NCBI RefSeq assembly: GCF_007989105.1 | Contig: NZ_BJVK01000014.1 | Span: forward strand, 1-54,928 | DNA: 54,928 nucleotides | DNA from: Lentilactobacillus kefiri | Lineage (GTDB): Bacteria > Bacillota > Bacilli > Lactobacillales > Lactobacillaceae | Reading direction: 5' to 3' | Shown: piece by piece, positions 16,752 to 25,622 of the stretch | How positions within the stretch are numbered: the stretch's first letter is position 1 | How the letters are laid out: each line of letters starts with the position of its first letter | Program-made: the position numbers and the translations under genes | Notes under the pieces: model-generated | The model's database searches: none | What the model was told of the DNA's origin: nothing | Seen by the model: the letters and a program-made list of their open reading frames with translations, nothing else

Positions 16752-19541
16752 ATGCAAAAAAATAAGTCAACGCTGATTGACGACTATGCCAAAGCGGATC
16801 CGACTCAGTTAATGGATCAATTTCACACTGGCAATGAAGGACTCTCGCAGGCAGAGGCTCAAAAGCGCTTGGAAAAGTATGGGGAGAACACGATTCGGCA
16901 AGCCAAACGGCAATCTGAGTTACTTGTATTTCTGGAAAATTTTACCTCACTCATGGCCATCTTACTTTGGGTGTCAGGTGTGATTGCAATATTTGCCGGG
17001 ATGCTTGAACTTGGAATTGCCATTTGGGCAGTTAACGTGATTAACGGCTGTTTCTCATATTGGCAACAGCACGCTGCTCAAAAAGCGACCGATTCATTAA
17101 AAAAGATGCTGCCATCTTATGTTAAAGTTCATCGTGACGGTAAATCCCAGCAGATTAAAGTTGAACAGCTGGTACCGGGCGATGTGTTTGATATTCAGGC
17201 AGGTGATTCAGTTCCTGCCGATGCGCGGGTGTTTAACACTTCCAACCTGCAAGTTGATGAATCTTCTTTAACGGGTGAATCGGTGCCGGTTGAAAAAGTT
17301 GATGCCTATAAACATGGTGATGGTGAATTTGCCCAACAAAATATTATTTTTGCCGGGACCATTTGTACCAGTGGAACGGCATCAGCGATTGCACTGGCAA
17401 CCGGGATGGATACCGAGTTCGGCCGGATTGCAAAGTTGACTGAATCTCAGAAGAAGACCATGTATCCGTTGGAGCGCGAGTTAAATCATTTGACCCGTCA
17501 ATTAACGATCATTGCGCTTTTGATCGGAATTGCATTTTTCGTGTTGGCCATATTCTTTGTGAAGTATCCGGTAACCAAGTCATTTATCTTTGCGTTGGGG
17601 ATGATTGTGGCCTTTATTCCTGAAGGCCTTTTACCAACGGTCACGCTGTCATTAGCCCAGGGAACGCAGCGGATGGCTAAGAAGCATGCTTTATTGAAGA
17701 ATTTAAGCAGTGTTGAAACGCTTGGTCAAACAACGGTCATTTGTTCAGATAAGACCGGTACTTTGACTCAGAATCAAATGACAATCAATCATTTGTGGCT
17801 CTTGGGAAAACAATACGATGTGACTGGAACCGGTTATGTAACCAATGGCAAAATTCAGGTAAATGGGCAGGATGTTGATGTCGCCAATGAGCCTGATCTC
17901 AATAAATTACTGATAAATGCCACCATTAATAATGATACCGAAGTAAAAGAAGGCAAAGCAGGCGAGAAGTCCAAGATTTTGGGCACGCCTACTGAAGCTG
18001 GATTGGTGATTCTTTCTCGAAAAGCCGGGATCGATGCCAAAGCAGAACAAAAGCAGTTTCCACGTCTGAAAGAATTGCCGTTTGATTCCGGCCGAAAGCT
18101 CATGTCAGTCGTCACCAAAGATTCGGATGGCCAATTTGTCATTGATACCAAAGGTGCGTTGGGCAGTGAGTTGACTATTTGTGACCGAATTCTTGAAAAT
18201 GGTCAAATCCGTTCGATCACTGATGACGACCGCGCAAAGATTGTACAAGCTAACGAGGATTATTCAAAGCAGGGGTTAAGAACCCTGGCCTTTTCGTATC
18301 GAATTGTGGATGATACTGATCCGCTGGCCCATCAATCAGTTGGCAACTTTACCACTGAGAATGCCGAAAAGCATATGGTCTTTGTCGGCCTTGCGATGAT
18401 GTCTGATCCGCCACGTCCGGAAATCTTTGATGCGGTTAAGAACTGCAAACGGGCCAATATCCGGATCATTATGGTCACCGGCGACAGTCCGGTAACTGCT
18501 AAGAGTGTTGCCACCAAAATTGGCATTACATCTGATAAAGTCAGGGTGATTTCCGGTGATGAGTTGGATAAAATGTCTGATGCCGAACTTCAAGAAGCAG
18601 TGAAGCATGAAGTGATTTTTGCCCGGGTTGCTCCTGAGCATAAGTTCAGAATTGTTTCAATGTGCCAGAAGAATGGTGAAGTCGTCGCTTCAACCGGTGA
18701 CGGCGTTAACGATGCCCCTGCGCTCAAACGGGCCGATATTGGTATTGCCATGGGTGTTACTGGAACCGACGTTGCCAAGGACGCAGCTGATATGATTTTG
18801 ACCGATGACAACTTTGCTTCTATTGTGAGTGCAATTGAAGAGGGGCGGACCGTTTACAGTAATTTACAAAAGTTCTTACTATATATTTTGACGAGTAACG
18901 TTCCTGAAGCTGCACCATCAGTGATCTTTCTGCTGACCCGTGGATTGGTCCCATTGCCATTAACTGTTATGCAAATTTTGACGGTTGATTTGGGAACTGA
19001 TTTGCTGCCTGCTTTGGGCCTTGGAACTGAAAAAACCGAACCAGGGATTATGGATCAGCCACCACGTCCCTTGAACAGTCACTTGCTGAATAAGTCGATT
19101 ATTTGGAAAGCCTTTGGTTGGTATGGCTTAATTGCTTCCGTTATTTCAACATGTGCCTACTTCTTCGTCAACCACGTTAACGGCTGGCCAAACATTCCAT
19201 TGGCACCGTCAGGACAGGTTTACGCTGAAGCCACTACGATCACTTTGGGAGCAATTGTCTTTTCACAAATTGCCGCAGCAATGAACTGTCGAACCCAAAT
19301 TTCTTCAGTATTTTCGATCGGTTTGTTTAGCAACCATCGAATCCTATTGGGAATTGGTGTTGAAATCGTCTTAATTGCCTTGCTGATGTATGTGCCATTT
19401 CTTCAAGGCGTCTTTAATACAGGACCGTTGAATGTTTCAGAATGGATCTTTCTCTTCTGTATTCCAGTGCCGCTGTTCTTGATTGAAGAATTCCGAAAGC
19501 TGATTGTTCGAAAAATCAAAGCTCATCGGCAACACGCCTAA
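16752..19541 (+). CDS. P2-type cation-transporting ATPase
   Basis: 929 residues. N-terminal cation-ATPase domain (GLSQAEAQKRLEKYGEN), actuator loop with SSLTGESVPVEK, the M4 ion-site motif IPEGLLPTVTLSLAQG, phosphorylation motif SDKTGTLTQNQM (D333), VTGDSPVTAKSVA and hinge TGDGVNDAPALKRADIGIAMG. About ten membrane helices. PEGLL-TVTLSLA with VETLGQTTVICSDKTGTLT is closest to the Na+/K+-like P2C and related bacterial enzymes, so sodium or calcium extrusion is likely; the ion cannot be fixed from sequence alone. GGGGTG precedes the ATG. A palindrome at the promoter suggests regulated expression. Confidence 0.93.
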   Translation: MQKNKSTLIDDYAKADPTQLMDQFHTGNEGLSQAEAQKRLEKYGENTIRQAKRQSELLVFLENFTSLMAILLWVSGVIAIFAGMLELGIAIWAVNVINGCFSYWQQHAAQKATDSLKKMLPSYVKVHRDGKSQQIKVEQLVPGDVFDIQAGDSVPADARVFNTSNLQVDESSLTGESVPVEKVDAYKHGDGEFAQQNIIFAGTICTSGTASAIALATGMDTEFGRIAKLTESQKKTMYPLERELNHLTRQLTIIALLIGIAFFVLAIFFVKYPVTKSFIFALGMIVAFIPEGLLPTVTLSLAQGTQRMAKKHALLKNLSSVETLGQTTVICSDKTGTLTQNQMTINHLWLLGKQYDVTGTGYVTNGKIQVNGQDVDVANEPDLNKLLINATINNDTEVKEGKAGEKSKILGTPTEAGLVILSRKAGIDAKAEQKQFPRLKELPFDSGRKLMSVVTKDSDGQFVIDTKGALGSELTICDRILENGQIRSITDDDRAKIVQANEDYSKQGLRTLAFSYRIVDDTDPLAHQSVGNFTTENAEKHMVFVGLAMMSDPPRPEIFDAVKNCKRANIRIIMVTGDSPVTAKSVATKIGITSDKVRVISGDELDKMSDAELQEAVKHEVIFARVAPEHKFRIVSMCQKNGEVVASTGDGVNDAPALKRADIGIAMGVTGTDVAKDAADMILTDDNFASIVSAIEEGRTVYSNLQKFLLYILTSNVPEAAPSVIFLLTRGLVPLPLTVMQILTVDLGTDLLPALGLGTEKTEPGIMDQPPRPLNSHLLNKSIIWKAFGWYGLIASVISTCAYFFVNHVNGWPNIPLAPSGQVYAEATTITLGAIVFSQIAAAMNCRTQISSVFSIGLFSNHRILLGIGVEIVLIALLMYVPFLQGVFNTGPLNVSEWIFLFCIPVPLFLIEEFRKLIVRKIKAHRQHA

Positions 19542-19556
19542 AAAAGATCAATATAG

Positions 19557-19588
19557 TCATCCAGCTCATTATGAACTGGATGGCTTTT
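19557..19588 (+). terminator. Terminator of the P-type ATPase gene
   Basis: CATCCAG / CTGGATGG stem followed by CTTTTTATT. Confidence 0.8.
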
Positions 19589-19656
19589 TATTGTTGCAAA
19601 TGCAACAAAAACATTGTAAGATATTTGTAAATATGAACAATGAGGAGGTCAAATGG

Positions 19657-20109
19657 GTGACAGAAATTTTAAAACCAATTGGGGTCATCGCTCGTGCGCT
19701 GGACTCGATTGCCAACGTTGAATTTAAAAAGTTCGATTTAACAAAAGGCCAATACCTCTATTTGGTGAGGGTGGGTGAAAACCCCGGGATCATCCAGGAA
19801 CATGTGGCTGAAATGATAAAAGTTGACCGAACGACGGCAGCCCGATCAGTTCAAAAATTGGAAACAAAAGGGCTGATTACCCGGCTGCCGGATGAAAAGA
19901 ACAAGAAAATCAAACGATTGTACTTGAGTGACCAAGGCAAAAAAGTGTTTCCCATTATTGAACGAGAAAATGTTTATTCAAATCAAATTGCGTTGGAATC
20001 TTTATCCGAGGACCAGGCGACTGAGTTGGAACGATTGCTGAAGATTGTGAGTCAAAATATTGATAAGAATTGGCATTACGTGAAGAAAGGCAATCAGCGA
20101 CATTATTAG
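19657..20109 (+). CDS. MarR family transcriptional regulator
   Basis: 150 residues with the winged helix of MarR: FDLTKGQYLYLVRVGENPG, then the recognition region VDRTTAARSVQKLETKGLI and the wing RLPDEKNKKIKRLYLSDQG. The start is GTG 19657, eight bases behind GAGGAGG; the upstream open frame crosses the preceding terminator and is not coding. It is the first gene of a three-gene unit (MarR, GNAT, B3/4) with gaps of 9 and 14 bases, ending at a strong terminator. Probably autoregulated, ligand unknown. Confidence 0.93.
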   Translation: MTEILKPIGVIARALDSIANVEFKKFDLTKGQYLYLVRVGENPGIIQEHVAEMIKVDRTTAARSVQKLETKGLITRLPDEKNKKIKRLYLSDQGKKVFPIIERENVYSNQIALESLSEDQATELERLLKIVSQNIDKNWHYVKKGNQRHY

Positions 20110-20118
20110 GAGGAGATT

Positions 20119-20637
20119 GTGACAACGATTATTACTAAATGTACAATTTCAGATTTGCCGGAACTGCAGAAGATCAGCGGGGAAACATTTGCTGACACGT
20201 TTGGACCATTCAATTCTCCAGAGAATGTGAAAAAGTATATTCAAAAGTCATACAGCGAAGAACAGTTAATCAACGAATTGACAGACCCCCAATCCCAATT
20301 TTTCTTCATCAAAGTTAATAATCGGTCTGCCGGCTATCTCAAAGTCAACGTGGGGGATGTCCAGACTGAGAACATGGGATCGGATGGTTTGGAAATTCAG
20401 CGGATTTATATTCGCTCACAATACAAGCATCAAGGCTTGGGTAGTCAATTGCTGAGAAAAGGAATTGGAATTGCCAGAGAACTACATAAGTCCTTTGTGT
20501 GGCTTGGTGTCTGGGAAAATAATCACGATGCACTAAAGTTCTATCAAAAGTTTGGCTTTAATCAGTATTCTGATCACATATTTACGCTCGGTGGTAGTGA
20601 GCAGCGAGATTTAATTATGAAAAAAATGATTAACTAA
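20119..20637 (+). CDS. GNAT family N-acetyltransferase
   Basis: 172 residues. Motif A is seen as EIQRIYIRSQYKHQGLGSQLLRKG (Q/RxxGxG) and motif B as WLGVWENNHDALKFYQKFGF, typical of the spermidine/PaiA-like branch. GTG 20119 follows AGGAGGAGATT. It is the second gene of the MarR operon, so its product is probably part of a small-molecule response controlled by that regulator. Confidence 0.9.
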   Translation: MTTIITKCTISDLPELQKISGETFADTFGPFNSPENVKKYIQKSYSEEQLINELTDPQSQFFFIKVNNRSAGYLKVNVGDVQTENMGSDGLEIQRIYIRSQYKHQGLGSQLLRKGIGIARELHKSFVWLGVWENNHDALKFYQKFGFNQYSDHIFTLGGSEQRDLIMKKMIN

Positions 20638-20651
20638 AGGAGTTATCAACG

Positions 20652-21368
20652 ATGAAAAAGTTTATTTTAGATCCTAAGACCATAGAATTATTTCCCGATA
20701 TTCAAATTGATGTTTTGCTCTTGGAGGGAATTGACAATCATGTCAACGAGAAGGACGACCCATACTTCCAAAAGCTTTTGGATGAAGGAACAGGCGCTGC
20801 CGAACAATTTATTACTGTCGAACCTTTCCGGGATAATCCGGTGGTTGCAGAGTGGCGTGAAGCGTTTCGTAAATTTAAGACTAAGAAGGGTGCCCGTTCA
20901 ACGGTTGAAGCACTGCTCAAACGGGTGAGCCATGGTAAAACATTCTCACCAATCAGCCCGTTAGTTGATATTTATAATAGTCAGTCATTAAAGTATGGCG
21001 TTTCAGTTGGTGGTGAAAATGTCGACGCCATCGCTGGTGACATGCATTTGGGAGAAGCGAAAGGCGGTGAGTCGTTTCTTCCGTATGGTGAAGATGAAGA
21101 TATGCCGGCTCTTCCAGGTGAAATCTGTTACATGGATGATAAAGGCGCAATATGCCGTTGCTTTAATTGGCGTGAAAGCCAACGAACAGAGCTCACTGAA
21201 GATACGACCCACGCAATTATTGATATTGAGTCCATTAACAAAGCCCAAGCAGAAAGATCAGAAATTGCCATTAAAGAAATTCAGCGGCTGTGCAAAGACT
21301 ATTTCAAAGTAGACGGTAAGCTGCTTCAATTAACGGCTGACAATCCAGAAATTGTCATGGCAAATTAA
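20652..21368 (+). CDS. B3/B4 tRNA-binding domain protein (PheT-like editing domain)
   Basis: 238 residues with a stand-alone B3/4 domain as found in phenylalanyl-tRNA synthetase beta chains: NPVVAEWREAFRKFKTKKGARSTVEALLKRV, SPLVDIYNSQSLKYGVSVGGENVDAI and FNWRESQRTELTEDT. Such free-standing proteins may edit mischarged tRNA or hydrolyse related compounds; the role is not proven. AAAGGAG precedes the ATG. Last gene of the MarR-GNAT operon. Confidence 0.9.
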   Translation: MKKFILDPKTIELFPDIQIDVLLLEGIDNHVNEKDDPYFQKLLDEGTGAAEQFITVEPFRDNPVVAEWREAFRKFKTKKGARSTVEALLKRVSHGKTFSPISPLVDIYNSQSLKYGVSVGGENVDAIAGDMHLGEAKGGESFLPYGEDEDMPALPGEICYMDDKGAICRCFNWRESQRTELTEDTTHAIIDIESINKAQAERSEIAIKEIQRLCKDYFKVDGKLLQLTADNPEIVMAN

Positions 21369-21378
21369 TTTGGCAGTC

Positions 21379-21413
21379 AAAAAAAGCGATTGGAAAAAAT
21401 TCCAATCGCTTTT
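21379..21413. terminator. Bidirectional terminator
   Basis: AAAAGCGATTGGAA / TTCCAATCGCTTTT perfect stem between convergent genes. Confidence 0.9.
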
Positions 21414-21414
21414 A

Positions 21415-21999
21415 CTATTTACTGTATTTATCTGCAATGTTATAAGTAACTTTGCCTTGATTGACTTTTAGAAGGACCTTTTTGGGATTGTGCTTATCAA
21501 CGACTTTAAACTTGGCGTTAATTTGATCGGCATAAATTCCACTAAAAGCTTTTGAACGATTTTGGGCCCGCTTAACCAAATAATTCCATTGAGCTGGTTT
21601 GCCGGCTTTCAAATTCTTCATTGCTTTGCTGGATTGATCAATCTTAACGATGACGCCTTTTTTCTTATCGGCTTTAACCGATGGCTTGTCACCGTATGGG
21701 GTATGATCTTGAGCATTAAAAAAGTACTGGGTTAGCTCGCGGGCCACTTTGTTATGACCGGGTCCATCTTGCAGGGAAAATAGGCTGCCGAACCAAAGAA
21801 TGACGATTGCAGAAACGACTAAGGTCACAAATTTGCCAACCGGCTTTTGGTACCATTTTAGTAGTTTTCTTGCATCTTTATTTTGAACCTCATCATCCTC
21901 AAGCCAAGGCTGCTTTGCCCCACAATACGGGCAAAAGTTTGAGTAAGCCGGGATTGTCTTCCCGCACATTACACATTTTTTGGTTGTCTCTTGTGCCAT
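21415..21999 (-). CDS. Zinc-ribbon membrane protein
   Basis: 194 residues. N-terminal zinc ribbon CVMCGKTIPAYSNFCPYCG (two CxxC knuckles), an acidic linker, one membrane segment (residues about 55-75) and a basic extracellular part of about 115 residues. The ribbon is nearly the same as that of the protein at 44286-45191 (CxxCGKxIPAxxxFCPYCGxKQ), though the outer domains differ. GGAGGAGCAGTTAGA supports ATG 21999 over the upstream starts. Function unknown; such proteins may sense or organise envelope processes. Confidence 0.85.
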   Translation of the reverse strand: MAQETTKKCVMCGKTIPAYSNFCPYCGAKQPWLEDDEVQNKDARKLLKWYQKPVGKFVTLVVSAIVILWFGSLFSLQDGPGHNKVARELTQYFFNAQDHTPYGDKPSVKADKKKGVIVKIDQSSKAMKNLKAGKPAQWNYLVKRAQNRSKAFSGIYADQINAKFKVVDKHNPKKVLLKVNQGKVTYNIADKYSK

Positions 22000-22090
22000 T
22001 CTAACTGCTCCTCCAATATGAACCGTGTTTAGCATACCTACCAATTATAGCAAAAAAACACTGGTGCGGAACAGTTATTCTAATGATTTA

Positions 22091-22720
22091 TCATGAACGG
22101 GGTAAATGTTTGTCGACAAATTCTTTGATGGGCAATCTAAAGTCAAGATAATACTTCTCGAGGTCGGCTCTGGACCAGTTCCACCAGGCAATTTTTTCCA
22201 TATCGGCTTTAATTTCGTCAGGGAAGCGGTCCTTAATTGGTTTTGCCGGAATTCCACCAACAATGGTGTATGGGGCAACGTCTTTGGTTACCACAGCACC
22301 AGAGCCAATCACGGCTCCATCACCAACGGTCACACCGGCTTGAATGATGACACCGTGACCAATCCAAACATCATTTCCAATGGTGGTGCGCAGGTGGGTC
22401 CGATTTTCCAAAAAGTCTTTATCCGGGTGATCGAAGCCGTATGCGCCACCGTTATAAGCAAAAATATGTTGGGCTGGGCGATCATAAGGATGATTGGTGG
22501 GCCCAATTCGGATCATCGCTGCCATGCTGATAAATTTTTTCAGGTCACTATTTTGAATGAAGCAGTATTGACCAGTATAGGTATAATCACCAATCGAACT
22601 ATTATCGATTAAATTACTGCTTCCTATTTCCACCCATTCCCCGAATGTAGTATTCTTGGTTTGAGTCATTTTTCCAATTGTTGGTTTATCTTTTGACAAC
22701 TTTACAAAATCAATATGCAT
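22091..22720 (-). CDS. Hexapeptide-repeat acyltransferase (xenobiotic/phosphonate-type)
   Basis: 209 residues of left-handed beta-helix. Characteristic stretches are [39 protein letters not shown] (with the catalytic-type His), [31 protein letters not shown] and the C-terminal [20 protein letters not shown]. The last block recalls the transferase family first named in phosphonate clusters (TIGR03308-like), but no phosphonate genes are nearby, so CatB/Vat-like acetylation of an unknown acceptor is equally possible. ATG 22720 is chosen; the ribosome site AGGGAAAGAAG is only moderate. Confidence 0.88.
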   Translation of the reverse strand: MHIDFVKLSKDKPTIGKMTQTKNTTFGEWVEIGSSNLIDNSSIGDYTYTGQYCFIQNSDLKKFISMAAMIRIGPTNHPYDRPAQHIFAYNGGAYGFDHPDKDFLENRTHLRTTIGNDVWIGHGVIIQAGVTVGDGAVIGSGAVVTKDVAPYTIVGGIPAKPIKDRFPDEIKADMEKIAWWNWSRADLEKYYLDFRLPIKEFVDKHLPRS

Positions 22721-22802
22721 ACGACCAACTTCTTTCCCTAAGTTAATTTTCAAAGACTATTATAATATGTTTTCAGAACATTTAGTTAAAAGGAGCTTAC
22801 AA

Positions 22803-23981
22803 ATGTATGAAGTAAAGACGATTGATCGGTTTGACCTGACCGATTTTGCCGGGGATGTATTTCGAACCTCCAATACCGATACCCCGGATGCAATTCTAGT
22901 AAGAAGTTCTAAGGTTGATGACAGTCTGATTTCCAAACGGCTGCTCTTAATTGCCCGTTCCGGGACCGGAACCAATACGATTAACGTTGACGCCGCCACC
23001 GCAAATGGAACAGCGGTCTTTAACACGCCTGGTGTTAATGCCAATGCGGTTAAGGAATTGATCATTCAAAATTTGTTTCGCTGTTTGCGGCCTTTAAATG
23101 GTGCTGTTGAGATGATGAAGCAACTCAAAGTTGCCCCGGGTGAAGACCTGCAGGAAGCGGCTGAAGCCAAACGTGGCGACTTTATTGGTGAGGAACTTTA
23201 TGGTCGAACGCTGGGAATCCTGGGATTAGGCACCATTGGCCAGCGACTGGCGGATGCCTGTTATCATATGGGGATGCAGATTGTCGGCTATAATCGAAGC
23301 TTTAAGAATTTACGGCACGTCCAACAGCTGGAGACCATTGACGAAGTATTGGAACAAGCTGATTTTGTGGTGGTCCTGCTGCCTCTAACCGATGCTACCA
23401 GGCATTTATTGACCACAAAGCACTTTGAACTAATGAAAGATACAGCTTACCTGCTGAACTTTGGGCGCGGGGAGATTGTTGACAATCAAGCAGTGGTATC
23501 TGCACTTAATCATAATGAGCTGGCTGGCTATGTCTGTGACTTTCCTAAGACTGAGCTTCAAGATCACCCCAAAATTACCCTACTGCCTCATTTAGGTGGC
23601 AACACAATTGAGGCATTGACTCATTCTGCCAATCTGATCTTACAAAACTTACTGGACTTTTTGGAATATGGCACGGTGAGAGCTTCAGTCAACTTTCCAC
23701 GAGTTGATTTGCCATTCATGAGTAATCAACGGTTAACCTTCTTTTTCCATGCCCGGGATAATTTCTGGGTGGATATTGCCAACGTTATGAGTCAGTATGA
23801 CTTACCCGTCCAGGAAATGATGGGGAATACCATGAACGGTTATGGATATACAATTGTGAATACGGATTTGGCAAAAATTTCCAAAGAGAAGACCGCCAAT
23901 ATTCTTAGTGAACTCAATCAGGTTGAGGGAATGATCCGAGTTCGGCTGCTAAACAACCCAACTCAGGGTGAATGGCTATAA
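22803..23981 (+). CDS. serA: D-3-phosphoglycerate dehydrogenase-like protein
   Basis: 392 residues. The 2-hydroxyacid dehydrogenase fold is clear: substrate half (LIARSGTGTNTINVD), NAD site GRTLGILGLGTIGQRLADA, LLNFGRGEIVD with the Arg-Glu region and the catalytic-His region LLPHLGGNTIEA. A C-terminal ACT-like domain (residues about 315-392) could bind serine. The enzyme makes 3-phosphohydroxypyruvate, the first step of serine synthesis. AAAAGGAG supports ATG 22803. No serC or serB neighbours are present in the window, so the pathway context is missing. Confidence 0.9.
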   Translation: MYEVKTIDRFDLTDFAGDVFRTSNTDTPDAILVRSSKVDDSLISKRLLLIARSGTGTNTINVDAATANGTAVFNTPGVNANAVKELIIQNLFRCLRPLNGAVEMMKQLKVAPGEDLQEAAEAKRGDFIGEELYGRTLGILGLGTIGQRLADACYHMGMQIVGYNRSFKNLRHVQQLETIDEVLEQADFVVVLLPLTDATRHLLTTKHFELMKDTAYLLNFGRGEIVDNQAVVSALNHNELAGYVCDFPKTELQDHPKITLLPHLGGNTIEALTHSANLILQNLLDFLEYGTVRASVNFPRVDLPFMSNQRLTFFFHARDNFWVDIANVMSQYDLPVQEMMGNTMNGYGYTIVNTDLAKISKEKTANILSELNQVEGMIRVRLLNNPTQGEWL

Positions 23982-24097
23982 ACTTTTAGTAAGTGATTCA
24001 CAATCTTCAATATTTTTTTGAAATTGCGAGAGTGAAAGCCAGAGTATGGGTCTCGTGATTTTTATCGTTTATTTCAGAAAAAAATAAAATGCAAACA

Positions 24098-24216
24098 TTG
24101 AAATTTATTTACACTCGCCTATAATAAGCATTGTAAGCGGTTGTTATTTGAAAAGGGCAAATGATTAATTCACATATTAGTACTTCTGTAAGCGCTGAAT
24201 AATCATTTGCTTTTCT
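24098..24216 (+). promoter_or_regulatory. Promoter, two cre-like sites and leader hairpin before the alcohol dehydrogenase
   Basis: TTGAAA (24098-24103), 16-base spacer, TATAAT (24120-24125). The cre-like TGTAAGCGGTTGTT (24132-24145) overlaps the start site and TGTAAGCGCTGAAT (24187-24200) lies downstream; they match the TGWAANCGNTNWCA consensus at 11 and 12 of 14 positions. An 11-base perfect inverted repeat (GCAAATGATTA at 24157-24167, TAATCATTTGC at 24200-24210) is followed by TTTTCT, an attenuator-like hairpin that holds the second site in its loop. Confidence 0.6.
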
Positions 24217-24268
24217 GTTGTTTGCAATTGCTCATTAATTAACAAATAAATAATTTGGAGATGTGATT

Positions 24269-25390
24269 ATGCGAATTAAAGCAGCTGTTGTTAACAAAAA
24301 AGGCGGAGACTTTGAAATCAAAGATGACGTCGAATTAGCAGATATGCAGGCAGACGATTTACAAGTTCATATGGTTGCCACCGGTATTTGCCATTCTGAT
24401 GAAGCTTTGCGTAAAGGTACCGCTGAAATTGGTTACCCAATCGTTCTTGGTCACGAAGGATCAGGAATTGTTGAAAAGGTTGGTCCTGAAGTTAAGGACT
24501 TCAACCCCGGTGATCATGTTGTCCTTTCATTCTATGGATGTGGCAACTGTATCAACTGTTTAAAGGGTATTCCTACCCAATGCTTAAATTACGCAGCAAA
24601 CAACTTGTCAGGTGTTCGTCCTGACGGCAGTGCCCACTTTACAGAAAATGGTCACAAGGTTGCTGATATGTTTGACCAATCATCATTCACCACGACAACC
24701 GTTGTCCGCGAACGTAACGCCGTTAAAGTTCCAAAGGATTTGGACTTACGTCAACTTGGACCTCTTGGCTGTGGATATGTAACCGGTAGTGGAACAGTCT
24801 TCAACACATTGAAGCCTGAACCAGGTTCAACCATTGCCGTATTCGGTACTGGTGCTGTTGGTTTGGCTGCTATGATGGCCGGCCGAATTTCCGGATGCAC
24901 CAAAGTCATTGCCGTTGATATCGTTCCTGACCGTTTGAAGTTGGCCAAGGAATTAGGTGCAACGGATGCTATTAATAGTAAAGATGAAGATCCTGTTAAA
25001 GCAATTCAAGACTTAACTGATGGTCATGGTGTTGATTACTCTGTTGATACAACTGGTGTTAAAGCTGTTATGGAAGATTCCATCAAAGCTTTGGCACAAG
25101 GCGGAACAACCGCAACCATTGCCGTTACTGACCAACATGTTGACTTGGATACTTGGAACGACCTATGTGTCAGCGATCGTAAAGTCGTTGGTGTTAACAT
25201 GGGTGACTCAATTCCTCAAGTTGACATTCCTCGTTTGATCAGATTCTACAAGCTCGGCATGTTTGATTTTGATAAGACTGAAAAGTTCTACAAATTTGAT
25301 CAAATTAACCAAGCAAATGCAGATTCTGTCAGTGGTAAGACAATCAAGCCTGTATTGATCATTGATGAGGATTATAAGCCGGGCAAGTAA
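24269..25390 (+). CDS. Zinc-dependent NAD(P) alcohol dehydrogenase (medium-chain)
   Basis: 373 residues. The catalytic zinc ligands are in GICHSDEALR and GHEGSGIVEKVG. The structural zinc cysteines are in FYGCGNCINCLKGIPTQC. The Rossmann motif is VFGTGAVGLAAM, followed by KVIAVDIVPDRL whose Asp favours NAD. It is closest to aryl/benzyl-type class III-like ADHs. Codon use is strongly biased, which suggests high expression. GGAG lies eight bases before ATG 24269. The repeat element begins right after the stop codon, and an aldehyde dehydrogenase follows, so the two probably act on one aldehyde (lactaldehyde is a plausible candidate; inference). Confidence 0.92.
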   Translation: MRIKAAVVNKKGGDFEIKDDVELADMQADDLQVHMVATGICHSDEALRKGTAEIGYPIVLGHEGSGIVEKVGPEVKDFNPGDHVVLSFYGCGNCINCLKGIPTQCLNYAANNLSGVRPDGSAHFTENGHKVADMFDQSSFTTTTVVRERNAVKVPKDLDLRQLGPLGCGYVTGSGTVFNTLKPEPGSTIAVFGTGAVGLAAMMAGRISGCTKVIAVDIVPDRLKLAKELGATDAINSKDEDPVKAIQDLTDGHGVDYSVDTTGVKAVMEDSIKALAQGGTTATIAVTDQHVDLDTWNDLCVSDRKVVGVNMGDSIPQVDIPRLIRFYKLGMFDFDKTEKFYKFDQINQANADSVSGKTIKPVLIIDEDYKPGK

Positions 25391-25504
25391 GAGAGTGTGA
25401 GTTGGGGCGTTTAATGACTGGATGCTAAGTCTCCTCAATTCAAAATCGAGTTTGATTTTGAATTGAGGTGCTTAGCAGGAAGTCATTGCCCAAGGAACAC
25501 GTTT
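25391..25504 (+). repeat. Intergenic repeat element 2 (AGAGTGTGA...ACACGTTT)
   Basis: Begins with GAGAGTGTGA immediately after the adh stop codon and ends AACACGTTT. Nested inverted repeats fill it: GGGC/GCCC, ATGACT/AGTCAT, TGCTAAG/CTTAGCA and CCTCAATTCAAAATC/GATTTTGAATTGAGG around a six-base loop. The transcript would fold into one long hairpin between the adh and aldA genes. Confidence 0.85.
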
Positions 25505-25622
25505 CGGCAAAGTAAAAGCGAAACATTCAAAAATTAACACAAAAAATTAAAATATTTGTTCCTGCCACATGGCGTTCAATTACACTGTTGCCGACAGGTA
25601 TCTTGAAAGGGAGCAAAATATT

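Noticed and set aside
19504-19656. Longer N-terminus for the MarR regulator from 19504
   Set aside because: It runs backwards through the ATPase 3' end and its terminator; GTG 19657 has GAGGAGG at eight bases.
22091-22720. A phosphonate gene cluster, suggested by the acyltransferase
   Set aside because: No phosphonate transport or lyase genes are present in the window; only the fold is similar.
24132-24145. First cre-like site of adh as a full cre
   Set aside because: Only 11 of 14 positions match and the right half is poor; kept as a weak site within the leader feature, not as a separate call.
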